Shown here: positions 34,917 to 45,049 of the stretch, piece by piece
How positions within the stretch are numbered: position 1 is the stretch's first letter
How the letters are laid out: each line of letters begins with the position of its first letter
Source of the DNA: Lactarius indigo
Lineage: Eukaryota > Basidiomycota > Agaricomycetes > Russulales > Russulaceae
Direction of reading: 5' to 3'
Assembly: GCA_025766275.1 (NCBI GenBank)
Contig: JAFKAC010000032.1
Location: 248,001-312,000, forward strand
DNA length: 64,000 nucleotides
Notes under the pieces: model-generated
What the model was told of the DNA's origin: nothing
What the model saw: only the letters and a program-made list of their open reading frames with translations
The model's database searches: none
Position numbers and translations under genes: made by a program

Positions 34917-35907
34917 TGTGGCCGCCGGTCTTCGCTACCCCCGTTCTCCCAGTGCCAGCAAGCCTAGCGTTGGTCAGAATCAATAGCACGTTGAAGAAGA
35001 ACAGGAGTACGCACCTCGTCTTCGCTGCTATCTCGACGCCACGATCTTGCGTAGTGGGCGACACGGCGCCATTGAAGCGGAAGTAAACAAGAGGGGGGAA
35101 AATTTTTAGAGTCCATGTTTGTTTATGTTAGCCCGGGAGAGCCAGCATTACATAACACAAGCAAAGCTGCGTATCTGGTGCCCCAGATGATAAACGGAGA
35201 TCTCGAACTGACACAGTCGTAAAATAAGGTCTTGCTTACTACAACTACGATCACCCAAAGGGCGGGTATCTTGGCCACTACCGTGTCATGTGTATCAAGT
35301 TTGGTGATGGAACAGCACAAAGCCGACGTCAGACTCCAATCAACGGCCCATGGGAAATATAAATATTTCAAAGGGCAGACGATAAGTCGTGCTGCATCGG
35401 TCGCATCGCGGTTCGGTTTACCTTTTGAGTAGATTGCACGTCCGATAGGAGCAAGGACAGGAGAGCCGCTTGGCCAGGTAGATGTTAATTGAGATTGGCC
35501 GGGTCAAGCTTGCCCGAAAATGATTCACACCTCCCACGAATAGGGTCCTTTTCCTCTCCGATCGATCGCAAGCCTTTAAAGTGTGATATCCTACAGGCTC
35601 AAGGTCTTTGAGGGGGGTGGATGAAAACGTAGCTATTCATTGTAACTCTGCAACACGAAGATCCCGTAAATAAACAAGCAACTCTTTCGCACACCCATCA
35701 TTGCTTGAATCTTTATACAAGATCCGCAGCAGGAGGAGGAAATTCTATACAAAATAGCTTACCGCAGCCGATGTGGTCGTCAAAGAGTACCGTAGGATAT
35801 ATATATAAACAAAAAAAAAAAAAAGAACAAGGGTGACAGTAATAAGTTACCACACAAAACGAGAAAAAAAAAAAAAAAAAACACCCCTCCCCTCTACATG
35901 TGTCTGA

Positions 35908-38900
35908 TCATGCACTCGCCACGACGATAGGTGGTAAACCCTCTGGCGGTCGCCCGCGCTTCTTGCCCGTGCCACCTCCGGCGCCGGGCCCGCCGCTGGC
36001 CGCAGCAGTAGGTGTACCCTTTTTCTTTGGTGTCTGTTGCTCGGGAGCAGGCGTTGCCCCCGTGGGCGTCGCCATACCTGTCATGGTCGGGGCCGACAGG
36101 ACAACAGATGCGGATATCGGAGTAGGTGCGGACGCCATCTGCGGACTGAGCACGGGTGTCGCGGGTTGAACCATGCCCATAGATCCGGGCGCCGCTCCCA
36201 TCGCTACCCCTGACATCCCCGCTGACTGCATAGTCCCAGCGTCTGCGGAAGTACTGCCGCCAACCCTCGTCAAGGGTACACCATTTACAGCTGCCACTGT
36301 TGCGGTAGAATCCTTCGGCTTGGATTTCTTCTTCGAGCCGGACGCGGCTGCGGCGATCGCTGCGCTGCTCGGGCGCATCACCTGCCCGAGCGGGCCGAGC
36401 TTCGCTTGGGAGGGATTCGGCGGGTCGTCCTGGAGCACGACGGGAGCCACGCCGCTCGCGCTCGCGCTCGCAAGACGGAGCTCGTAAAAGTTGCGCAACA
36501 GTCCGATTTGATTCTTTACGCTCTCCGCTGTCAGTAAGACGAATGGTGGTGGTGGCGGGTACGGCGGTGGAGGCTCCGCGGACTTGGCGCTATCATGGTA
36601 AGAGAGCATGTCAGTACAGGAGGCAAGGGAAGGGAGAGGGAACCGCACGTCGCATTTGGGCCCTTGGCGTTCTTCTTGCCCTTGAGGAGCCGTTTCGGTA
36701 TTGAGAGAGATGAAAGACCCAACTCGGCAGCGATTCCGAGCTCGCGCAGGCCGAGAAAGTCCTCGCCAATGTCGTCTGTAAATTGGCCCCTGCACAACTG
36801 TGTTAGCGCTATATCAGCTGGGGCGTAAGACGGAGAAACGCGTACATGACAAATGCGCTCTCTTCTTCCTCATCGTCCTCGTTAGCAAAGAGTGTATCGT
36901 CATCGATGGCCTCGGCGCTAGTGAACTCCTGGTATACATTCACGATCTTCTTCTCGAGGTCGTTCAGACGGTTCCCGTGTCTCACGATGTCGTCATTGAT
37001 ATACCGTTCGAGGTTCTGAATGCGAGATACGCCGCTCTCGAAAAGGGAATGGAGAATGATTTCCTAAGAAAAATTCACGTCAACATGCGAGCGCATCAAG
37101 GAGTCGGAAGTCATGACACACCTCGGAGGTCATCGTATTGGAATACTTATCGAGGTAGAAGCGGAACGTTCGCCCGACATTTGCTAGATATTCCACGGTT
37201 ATTCCCGTAAGTACATCCAGCGCCAACTGCGACGATCCTGTGCATACGGCCTTCATATAGCCACAGCCCCTACCATCAAGAAAGAGAACGCACCTTGGAA
37301 CCCGATATGCTCCAAGATTTTCCGATTCACCCACTGCATGCACTTCTCCGAAGCCATCTCACCGATATCTGGACTCGGATCAACGAAACCGTCTTGTAAA
37401 GCCTTCCGGCTCGGCCGCGGAACGGGCCACGGTCGCTCATCTACAGCAACAACTTCCGCATCCTCGGAGCCGTCGACGTCGCCTGCCAACCCCGTTGACA
37501 CGCCAGCTGTCGGTAGGTCACCACCATCGCCATCGTCCCCGCCCGCATTATTAGACGCAGCGCCGAGCGCGACAAACTTGGCGTGGGTTCGTCGCATACG
37601 CCGCTGCGTACTGATATTCGAGTTCATCATCGCCAGCAGCGAGCGCGGGCGAGGTGGGGCGGGTTTCCGCGGGCGCTTCTTCCGTCTCTTCGATGTTGCA
37701 GATTGTTCTTCCTGCCGAGGCGAAGAGGATGGAGGGGCTGGGCCGGAGGAGGAGAGGGAAGGGAGAGGTGGGAGGGAATTCGCGATGAAGGCGTCGGACG
37801 ACTGTGCGTCCCACCAGAGCTCGACAGTATGGGGGGTTCGAGGCGCAGCCAGACGAGGGCGCTTACGGATGCGAATGTCGATAATACCGTTTCTGTAAGG
37901 AAAGTATTAGCACCGTGCAGAGAAATCAAACGTTACTGGATGGTTACGAACAGCTTACGCTTGTCGCCCGTGGCGCCGTCCACTGCCAGAGCCTCACTAT
38001 CGCTGTCGGCTTCACCGTCTGCGTCTGCATCTGAATCCGAATCCCCAATGTAAGAGCACAAGAGCGCATCAAGAGCCTCAGCATGGTTCGATGGCCCAGG
38101 TTCTGAGAGCACTGCGTCGAGGGATCGCTCAAGCTCCAGAATGGCGGCCATTCCGTCTGCTGTGCGTACAATAGCCGGAGAGTCTGGAAAACTCTGACCG
38201 GGGATGCGTCGTGGGGGGGTGAGAGCGGGAGTGAGACGCCGGCCTGATCTCGTATCGTTGCTACTTGGCGGGCGTGAAGCTAGGAACGAGAGCGTATGTG
38301 CGTGGCCATTTATGCCGTTTAGTCTAGTCGGAGGGTGAGACGGAGCGCGTCGGCCAGAGAGGTCGACAGGAACGGGAGGATCGGCGCGCTCTTTACGGTC
38401 GGTAATATACTTGAGAAGGTGTTCGGCCTTGGCTTTGAGGCGCGTGGCGCAAAGGCGGAGGGGATGGTTCTGGACAGTCGTTGAGGCGGATGAGGCAAAA
38501 AGTACGAGTGACGCACCTCAGTAGCATTGTAAACAAAACAATTAGACCAGATGAGATCGAGGTCGTCCTTGAACTCTTTCTTCGATTTGTACTGCTTCTG
38601 CTTAACTTTCTTACCCATTGTCTGGAAGTCCATGGGGTTCGTTATGACTAAGTGGCGGGGGTAAACATCTGAGTATCGGCGTCAAAGACAATGGAAACGT
38701 ACTGTCATAATAATCCGGTACATCCGCCCTGGATACGGGCTTGATAAAGGCGTCGGCATCATGGTTATCCTGGATGGACAAATGAGGTCAGAGGCGCGCC
38801 GGTAGTTCGGAACGGGGAGACACACCATTGTGACGGTGCGGAGATCATGCAGCAAGTCCTCGAGAGCGTCATAGAATGGATCCACCAGTTTTGCATCGTG

Positions 38901-39398
38901 GGGTTGTTTCTGCTAGAGCAGCAAGTGAATATATGCAGTCATAGTGTCAGGCACGATTGGATTGCACTCACTCGGCTGTCCTTGACCACCTGAAGGAGAC
39001 GCTTGAGATCAACGTCGGGAATTGATGGTTTGACCTGACTGTTGGCCAAGGACCTCAGAAGGTTCTTCACGACGTCAGAGCGCAGAAATTGGTGGTGGAT
39101 GGCAGAGTTTGACTCACGTTCATGGCTCAGTGCACCATTCAGCCTTGTATCCAGCGGCGCGCCATCCGTGAGCACCTTGGTCGTTTCAGTCTCCGCTTCA
39201 ATGTATCCGCGAACTGCCGAACCCTTGGCGTCGTGGTCTATTTTCAACACTGCAGTCAGTGCCAATAGAATAGCTGGAATATCTGCTCGATACCTTTCCA
39301 GCGAATATACTAAAACATGGAGCAGAGAAAAAGGCCATTCGTGGTGTCGAGATGTTTTGCAAGCCCAAGCGGAGATAAATGATTGCTGACATAATTAA
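35908..39398 (-). CDS. SPT7: SAGA complex subunit Spt7 (bromodomain and histone fold)
   Basis: Scaffold subunit of the nuclear SAGA acetyltransferase co-activator. Exons from 5': about 39398-38972, then 38909-38826, 38769-38703, 38647-38517, 38469-37937, 37892-37294, 37237-37122, 37063-36846, 36789-36649 and 36589-35908, near 1,000 aa. The bromodomain reads DADAFIKPVSRADVPDYYD, then NPMDFQTMGKKVKQKQYKSK and DDLDLIWSNCFVYNATE (the Asn that contacts acetyl-lysine). An acidic stretch (DSDSDADADGEADSDSE) and a basic stretch follow. The Spt7-type histone fold lies at ILEHIGFQGSSQLALDVLTG to TFRFYLDKYS. The tail is Ala/Pro-rich with an AT-hook-like KKRGRPP near the stop. The 5' end is uncertain: the good frame runs up to about 39398 without ATG, probably after a TGTCAG acceptor, so a small first exon remains to be found. 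Divergent from CDH1. Confidence 0.87.
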
Positions 39399-39691
39399 GC
39401 TGCCGCCGCGTCGAGTCGCGCGTCGTCGCGTCGAGTCCGTCGTTCAACCCAACCCGCGCTCGCTCGGTCAAAGTCAAAAGTTGAAAGTGCCAAGGGGAGA
39501 GTCGAATAGCGCTCTCATCTCGCTGTTTTATCCTTCGACACTCTCACTATCTCTGCGCTTTCGCTTTTGTCGCCATCCTTCATCTATGCTAGCGGAATAG
39601 GCCTCTCTTGCTTTCTCGATATTGCTAACTAACAACAACCATCACCAACTCTACAGCTGCAATAGCCCCATCCTATTTGGCCTACAAACCA
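39399..39691. promoter_or_regulatory. Shared divergent promoter of SPT7 and CDH1
   Basis: Under 300 bp separate the two divergent genes. It contains a repeated CGCGTCGAGTC (about 39408 and 39428) and must also hold the first exon or leader of SPT7. A CT-rich stretch precedes the CDH1 start. Confidence 0.5.
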
Positions 39692-41824
39692 ATGTCCGGT
39701 CTCAAGAATTCGCCTTTTGGCAAGCGGCTCCGAGCAACTCAGCAAGATCCTGACGAAGAAGGCCCACGTCGCAGTCGGCCACGTACAAACCCTATCTTTG
39801 GCGTCGCACCTGTATCGACCCCTTCTCTCGACTCGTCACGACCCAGCACGAGCGAAAGCGCGGGACCGGAGTCCCCAACGGAGCTTCACCGTCCTAACAA
39901 GGACTATGGCGACCGTTTCATCCCATCACGCGACGCGGGTGACTTGCGGACATCCTACAATCTTATGGAGGAGAGCGGGCCATCCACCCCATCGCGACAT
40001 AGGGCCATGCCTACTGAATCGGATGCTGCCAAAGGTGAGCGTTCTGCTTTCTTCTTTCGCACAGCCCAACTCGGACCAGTGGGGTCGGTCTGGCCCTCAT
40101 CGACCCACATGTATTCTCCATTTCCCTGTTTCCTCGTCTCCACACCCTCGTAATGCCCTCAATTGGTCGTCAACATCCCTCGTATTCCGGAAATGACGGG
40201 CCGGGACGCGTTATCGTCCCCCCGCAGGTCACAAATTTCATTTTAAAAACTTTGATTGCGGGCCACCTCGTTCAATAGCCAAAGACGACGTCTCCTATTT
40301 TTGTTCCCCCCCGTGTTTTTCTTTCGCCATTGTACCTACATATATGCGGTTTGTCATCTGCTGACCCATTTCCTCGTGTAGAACAAGCCAACGCGATTTT
40401 TACATCGATACTGCACACAGAGGTCACACCCCCATCACCTCGTCGCCCGGTTTCTCCAGTTCGCCCAAGTGCCTCCTCATCCAATGCTACCACAGCCCCT
40501 TCCACCCCAAGCCGCCGTCGACTGTTCTCGTACAACTCTCCCTCTGGCTCAAATCCTTCTACACCAAAACGACGTTTAGACAAGCCGACCGACGAAGCGT
40601 ATTCAATGAGCCCTGTGCGCGAAGAAAGTCGACAAATTCTGGAGAGCCCGCGACGACAACTACGCAGCGTATCCAAAACGCCGTACCGAGTGCTCGATGC
40701 GCCCGAGTTAGCCGATGACTTTTATCTCAACCTCGTTGACTGGTCGAGCACGAACGTGCTTGGTGTCGGCCTTGGCTCCTCCGTCTACCTCTGGACGGCG
40801 CATACCGCCGTCGTGTCGAAGCTCTGTGACTTGGCTAGTACAAACGACACAGTTTCTTCTGTCTCGTGGGTGCAAAAGGGGTCAACACTCGCAGTTGGCA
40901 CGCTTACTGGGCGACTGCACATATATGATGCGCATACATTGCAGCTGCAACGAACCTACCAACAGGCGCACACACAACGAGTAGGCGCACTTGCATGGAA
41001 CTCTCACGTGCTGAGCTCGGGATCGCGCGACCGCATGGTACATCATCGGGACGTACGCGAACCTGGAACACGCCCCTTCCGGAAAAGCGCTGGACACCGT
41101 CAGGAGGTGTGCGGCCTACGTTGGAACTCGGACAGCGCGGCACAGGGTGGCCTACTCGCGAGCGGAGGTAACGACAACAAGGTCTGCATATGGGATCTAC
41201 GGAGCTCGCGGCGACCCGCAACGCGAAGTGGCTCAGGAAACGCAGAAGAGGGTGGGAGCAGTACAGGCGGCGCCGCTGCGCAGTCGCTGCCGGCGGGAGA
41301 CTCGCCACTGTGGAAGTTTCACGAACACACGGCAGCCGTCAAGGCACTGGCGTGGGACCCTCACGTCGCGGGCGTCCTTGCAACCGGCGGGGGAACGCAG
41401 GACAAACACATCCGCTTTTGGAACGTGCAGTTTGGGAACATGCTCAGCGAACTGGACACCGGGAGCCAGGTGCGTCCGCCTTATCACCCTTACTCTCACC
41501 GCTTTTCCGAAGCTGACTTAATCTACATAGGTTTGCAACCTGACATGGTCGCTCACATCGCACGAGATCGTTTCGACACACGGCTTCTCCTCGACGGCTG
41601 CCCAGAACCAAATCTGCATTTGGAAGTACCCGTCCTTGGACATGGTCGTATCGCTCACGGGCCACACTAGCCGTGTGCTCTACCTTGCGATGAGTCCCGA
41701 CGGCGAGACGATCGTCACAGGCGCCGGAGACGAGACGCTCCGTTTCTGGAACGCATTTCCCAAACGTGAAGGTGGGGAATCGCGCCGGGAAAGCCGACTC
41801 GACTACGGGCGCCTCATCCGGTGA
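39692..41824 (+). CDS. CDH1: APC/C activator Cdh1 (Fizzy-related), three exons
   Basis: WD40 co-activator that brings substrates to the anaphase-promoting complex in late mitosis and G1. Exons 39692-40034, 40382-41469 and 41531-41824, giving 574 aa. The N-terminus has the C-box DRFIPSR (about residues 75-81) needed for APC/C binding. A Ser/Pro-rich region with many SP and TP sites (SPRR, SPVR, TPSRR, TPKRR) fits inhibition by cyclin-dependent kinase. The family signature [20 protein letters not shown] leads into seven WD repeats, and the protein ends with the Ile-Arg tail (RLIR). The signature and C-box are closer to Cdh1/Fzr than to Cdc20. Intron 1, at 347 nt, is far longer than any other here. 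Start chosen at MSGLKNSPF, the first ATG in frame. Confidence 0.93.
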
Positions 41825-42873
41825 CCGGCGGCCCGTTGGGACGATGTCGCCAGGCTCACATTCGAGTCGCCGCGCTCCTTGCTCTTTCGTTCCATCTGCA
41901 CGCTCTAACCCTCTCTCCCCATACCCGTTTCCTCTTTGTTTCTGGGTTGCAATATTCATTTCACCTCCCGTCCTGCACACCCCATCTGTACCCTCACGAA
42001 CCTCCGCCATCTCTGCTGCTGCTCATACAACGCATACACAATATTATACGTACAATACAAACCAAGCACATACATGCGCCGATACTCCCACACCTTATCC
42101 TACTGTACCACACACAGTCAATCCCCTCTCGCTTTTCCTGCCCCATCTCGATCTGTGCTCTGCTGTTCCTTTTCGTTCCTTTCCTTTCCCTTTCAATTTT
42201 TCTTCCTTTCGCTTTGTCTCTACCTCTACCTCTATACAATGCTCTCTGCCTTTCACTCTGTCACGTTTCACTCTTCTCTCTGCTCTCGCTTTTGTCATCC
42301 GTCGTTTGGTTTGTGCTCGCTCACTCTCTTTCACTCTCACTCTCCTTTCCTCTCTCGCAATTACTTCCGCGGGATAGCCGACATCTGAAATCTAGGCAAT
42401 GCCACTTTTCAGAAGCCCAGGAATGAAGCAAAGCCCGCTCATAAAGAGAGTCCTTTTTGTGTGAGGTGTGGATACTACTATGTGGATTTGTATACACGCC
42501 TGACGGAGCCTGAAGGAGCCCCGTCGGCCATTATTGTTTTCCCCATTTAGATACGCTTCCGTGTTCCTCCTTTGTCCCACCGCAGGAACACGAGGTCAGT
42601 CAAAGGGACTGCCATCAAAAGGAAGGCTGCGGTGTAGCCAGCGATGCAGACTACGCGCGACCAATAATCACACGAGTGACTCATCCGCCCCTCATTGTTG
42701 TGCAGAAAGTGGACGCTCCTAGTGACCTCAAAACAGAAACTCCAATTATGTTGGTAACTTACCTCATCGTGGACCAACGGACGCACAGTCGGATGTAAAC
42801 CTTATTAAAAGCCAGACCCACTCCCCTCCTTGGGCTCTATACCCATTTCACGCGTCTGCACTTGCGTTTCTAA
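41825..42873. other. CDH1 3' flank with long pyrimidine-rich tract
   Basis: From about 42120 to 42360 the plus strand is strongly C/T-rich (CTCTCT and TTTCC runs), which opens several long but meaningless frames. Probably the CDH1 3' UTR and spacer. No gene seen. Confidence 0.5.
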
Positions 42874-43727
42874 ATGCCACCCGAACCCACCTTTTCTCGC
42901 TCGCACCTCTCTACCCTCCGCAATTCCGCAATGGCAACGACGAATGCCGTTACAAGGAAAACAAGGCCACTACCCCAGCAAGCCACCGGTCTGGCACCCC
43001 CCAGTTGTTGCCACAAGCAGCGCCACGCGACCCGCAGCCAAAGTGAAAGTAGTCCCCGGACTGCAAGTACTAATGACGACCGAGCACGACCGACGCGGAG
43101 TTCCGCATCTGAGTCGCCAAGCCGTACTTCAAGTCCAACACCATCAACATCAACATCATCACCACCACCACCGTCACCGCCAGAGAGTCACCTTTCACCC
43201 GTCCTGACGGCGGAAGCGAAGGAGGTCAGTGCACAGCGTTGTCTTAATAAACCGAGCGGGAACCCTGACGTTGCCGCGAGCAGGACCCAGATGGCACCAT
43301 CTCGCCAGCGACGATATACCAGCACTACGCGTGCGTCGCGCGGCGCCTATTCCCGGTTCTAGCCGCGGAGCGCCAGCGTCGCGTAGCAAACCCGCGCCGG
43401 AACCCAACTGCGAGCGCGGAGACAAGACTAAATCCGCAAGTGCAGGCGACGGTACCGGCACCGCGCGCGCTCGACTGGCCCCTCCCGACTTCTGTCGGTC
43501 CGGCACCGACTCTTGCTCTGGACGATGTGACAGGCGCGACGACGACGACGACGGTGGCGCTTGACGAACTCCCGGTGTCGGCGAATTGCTCGTTGCCGGA
43601 GTATCAGCTCACGCAGGAGTGGTTCGAGCGGATCGTTAGTGATTTGAGGGAGGCTGAAGAGTCCAAGGCCGCGGCTGCTGGAGCTGGTGGGGAGGAGGAG
43701 GCTGAACACAGGAGACATCAGAAGTAG
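42874..43727 (+). CDS. Hypothetical two-exon gene
   Basis: Exons 42874-43224 and 43284-43727, 264 aa, joined by a 59-nt GTCAGT...GCAG intron in phase 0. Exon 1 is Ser/Thr/Pro-rich and low complexity, ending LTAEAKE. Exon 2 reads DPDGTISPATIYQHYACVAR, then a basic and Pro/Ala-rich stretch, and finishes with the helical LPEYQLTQEWFERIVSDLRE and an acidic Gly/Ala tail. No family recognised. A later Met at 42931 (MATTNAVTRK) is an equally good start. An overlapping frame (42830-43207) with a His-rich run competes for exon 1, so the first exon is less sure than the second. Confidence 0.5.
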
Positions 43728-44259
43728 TTGGATTGGTAGACGAGAAGGTGTGGAGGATGTTTGTGTTAGATACGGGGCTTTGTTCGCTCAACCGATGCCG
43801 GGGCATACCATTGCCATGACCGTCCAACGGATAGATACGGGTGGCAGCCACTTGAGGTCACAAATACATGCGACACAAGGTTAGGTCTTGGCCATGACAC
43901 GAAAGAAAAGGCATTACAGTACTGCCAAAGAAAGCGTACCCGAAGGTGCGGAGTTCAAAATAAGACCATTGACACGACTGCGGAAACCGATACCCGAGTA
44001 TGGATCTACGACACGCGTTGGGTTCGCGTCGTTGACACGCGGTAGGGCGACCCTCGCTATTTTTGTGGCTTGGCCATGGACCAGATGTGTCTGGGGATTT
44101 CACGCAGTGAGCCCCAAATGTGGGAGAAAGCCGTTGGAGATGCGAGAATGAGGAGTCCTTCGTAAACAAAAGAAGACAAATACGCGCTCCAATGGAGCTT
44201 GTGCCAGTGGCCAAAGCTCCATAGGAGGACAAATCTCGAGGGATAATGAGGCGCTTCCA
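43728..44259. other. Intergenic, no gene seen
   Basis: Only short frames on both strands, none with recognisable domains. Confidence 0.4.
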
Positions 44260-44600
44260 GATGTTTCCTTCATTCTTCGAGGTCAGCATGTGGCCTGAAG
44301 ATTCTTTGCGCCCTCACCGGATCGTGTCATGGGGTCACAACCCAACGCATCACATCGCGTGTTTTTTTTTTTCCGTCCCGCGCCAGGAAATCAAAGTGAG
44401 AGTGAGAAAATCAATGGCCGGAAGAAATGTCCCGTCGTTTATTGGTTTTGAGCCGCTGGCTGGGCCCGATGCTTCCATCCTAGAAAATGCAGACATCAGC
44501 TTGATAGTCCTTTGGGAGAGCAATCTGAATCCGTTGGCTCGAGCACAAAAGACTGAAGAATGTCTTGGGGCGAGTTCTCCGAGAGAGAAGTGACCCAATG
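44260..44600 (+). pseudogene. Counterpart of the relic upstream of BTB A
   Basis: Homologous, in opposite orientation, to about 24100-24450. Shared landmarks include GTGGCCTGAAGATTCTTTG (44289 region) and the peptide GFEPLAGPDASILENADIS, matching GFERPASAEPDAFILLEGEDIS in pattern. It ends TGA at 44593. Too short and rearranged to be a working gene. Confidence 0.4.
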
Positions 44601-45002
44601 TCGGTTATGATTCCGCCTTACGCGTCTTTTCCCACACCTACTTCCTTTTCTGTTGCAACTGCCAGTGGCCGCAGCCTGAGTGCTTCGAGGGGGTCCTGTC
44701 CGCAGCTGACGCTAGGACGAGCGATTGATTACTATCTTATCTAAAACTCCTGCTGCGATACGAAGAAACTTCCGCAGTGGCTCACCAGACCGCTTGCGGT
44801 TTGCTATGGGACCTGTGACTGCGGGCGCACGTCACTTTGACCGCCCAACAAAGCCCAGTCCCAATCCGAGTCCCACAGGTGCGAGTTAAATTGAATGGTT
44901 TCTGTGAGACCATGACGTTGTGCACTTGCTGCGTAGGGGCTCGAAAACATGGCCCGTAACACGACCACCTCGTGCTACGGCTTGCTGCGCTGCTGTACTG
45001 GC

Positions 45003-45012
45003 TCTTTTAAAA
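45003..45012 (+). promoter_or_regulatory. Core promoter box of BTB gene B
   Basis: CTTTTAAAAG followed by CTACG, 38-47 bases before the ATG at 45050; same box as in BTB gene A. Confidence 0.5.
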
Positions 45013-45049
45013 GCTACGACGGATTAACAAACTGCACCGCTTAACCACC

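Larger units (their letters stand above)
33319..35907. other. 2.6-kb gene-poor stretch
   Basis: No convincing gene on either strand. It holds a GT microsatellite (33350-33364), a long imperfect hairpin (34854-34916), and A-rich and TA-rich tracts at about 35800-35880 just beyond the SPT7 stop. Confidence 0.5.

Noticed and set aside
41766..42426. Three overlapping frames of 150-203 codons downstream of CDH1
   Set aside because: They arise from a pyrimidine-rich tract lacking stops and encode Ser/Leu/Phe-rich low complexity.
42830..43207. Frame with a run of His overlapping the first exon of the hypothetical gene
   Set aside because: It does not connect in phase to the good second exon; the His run reflects a CAC/CAT repeat.
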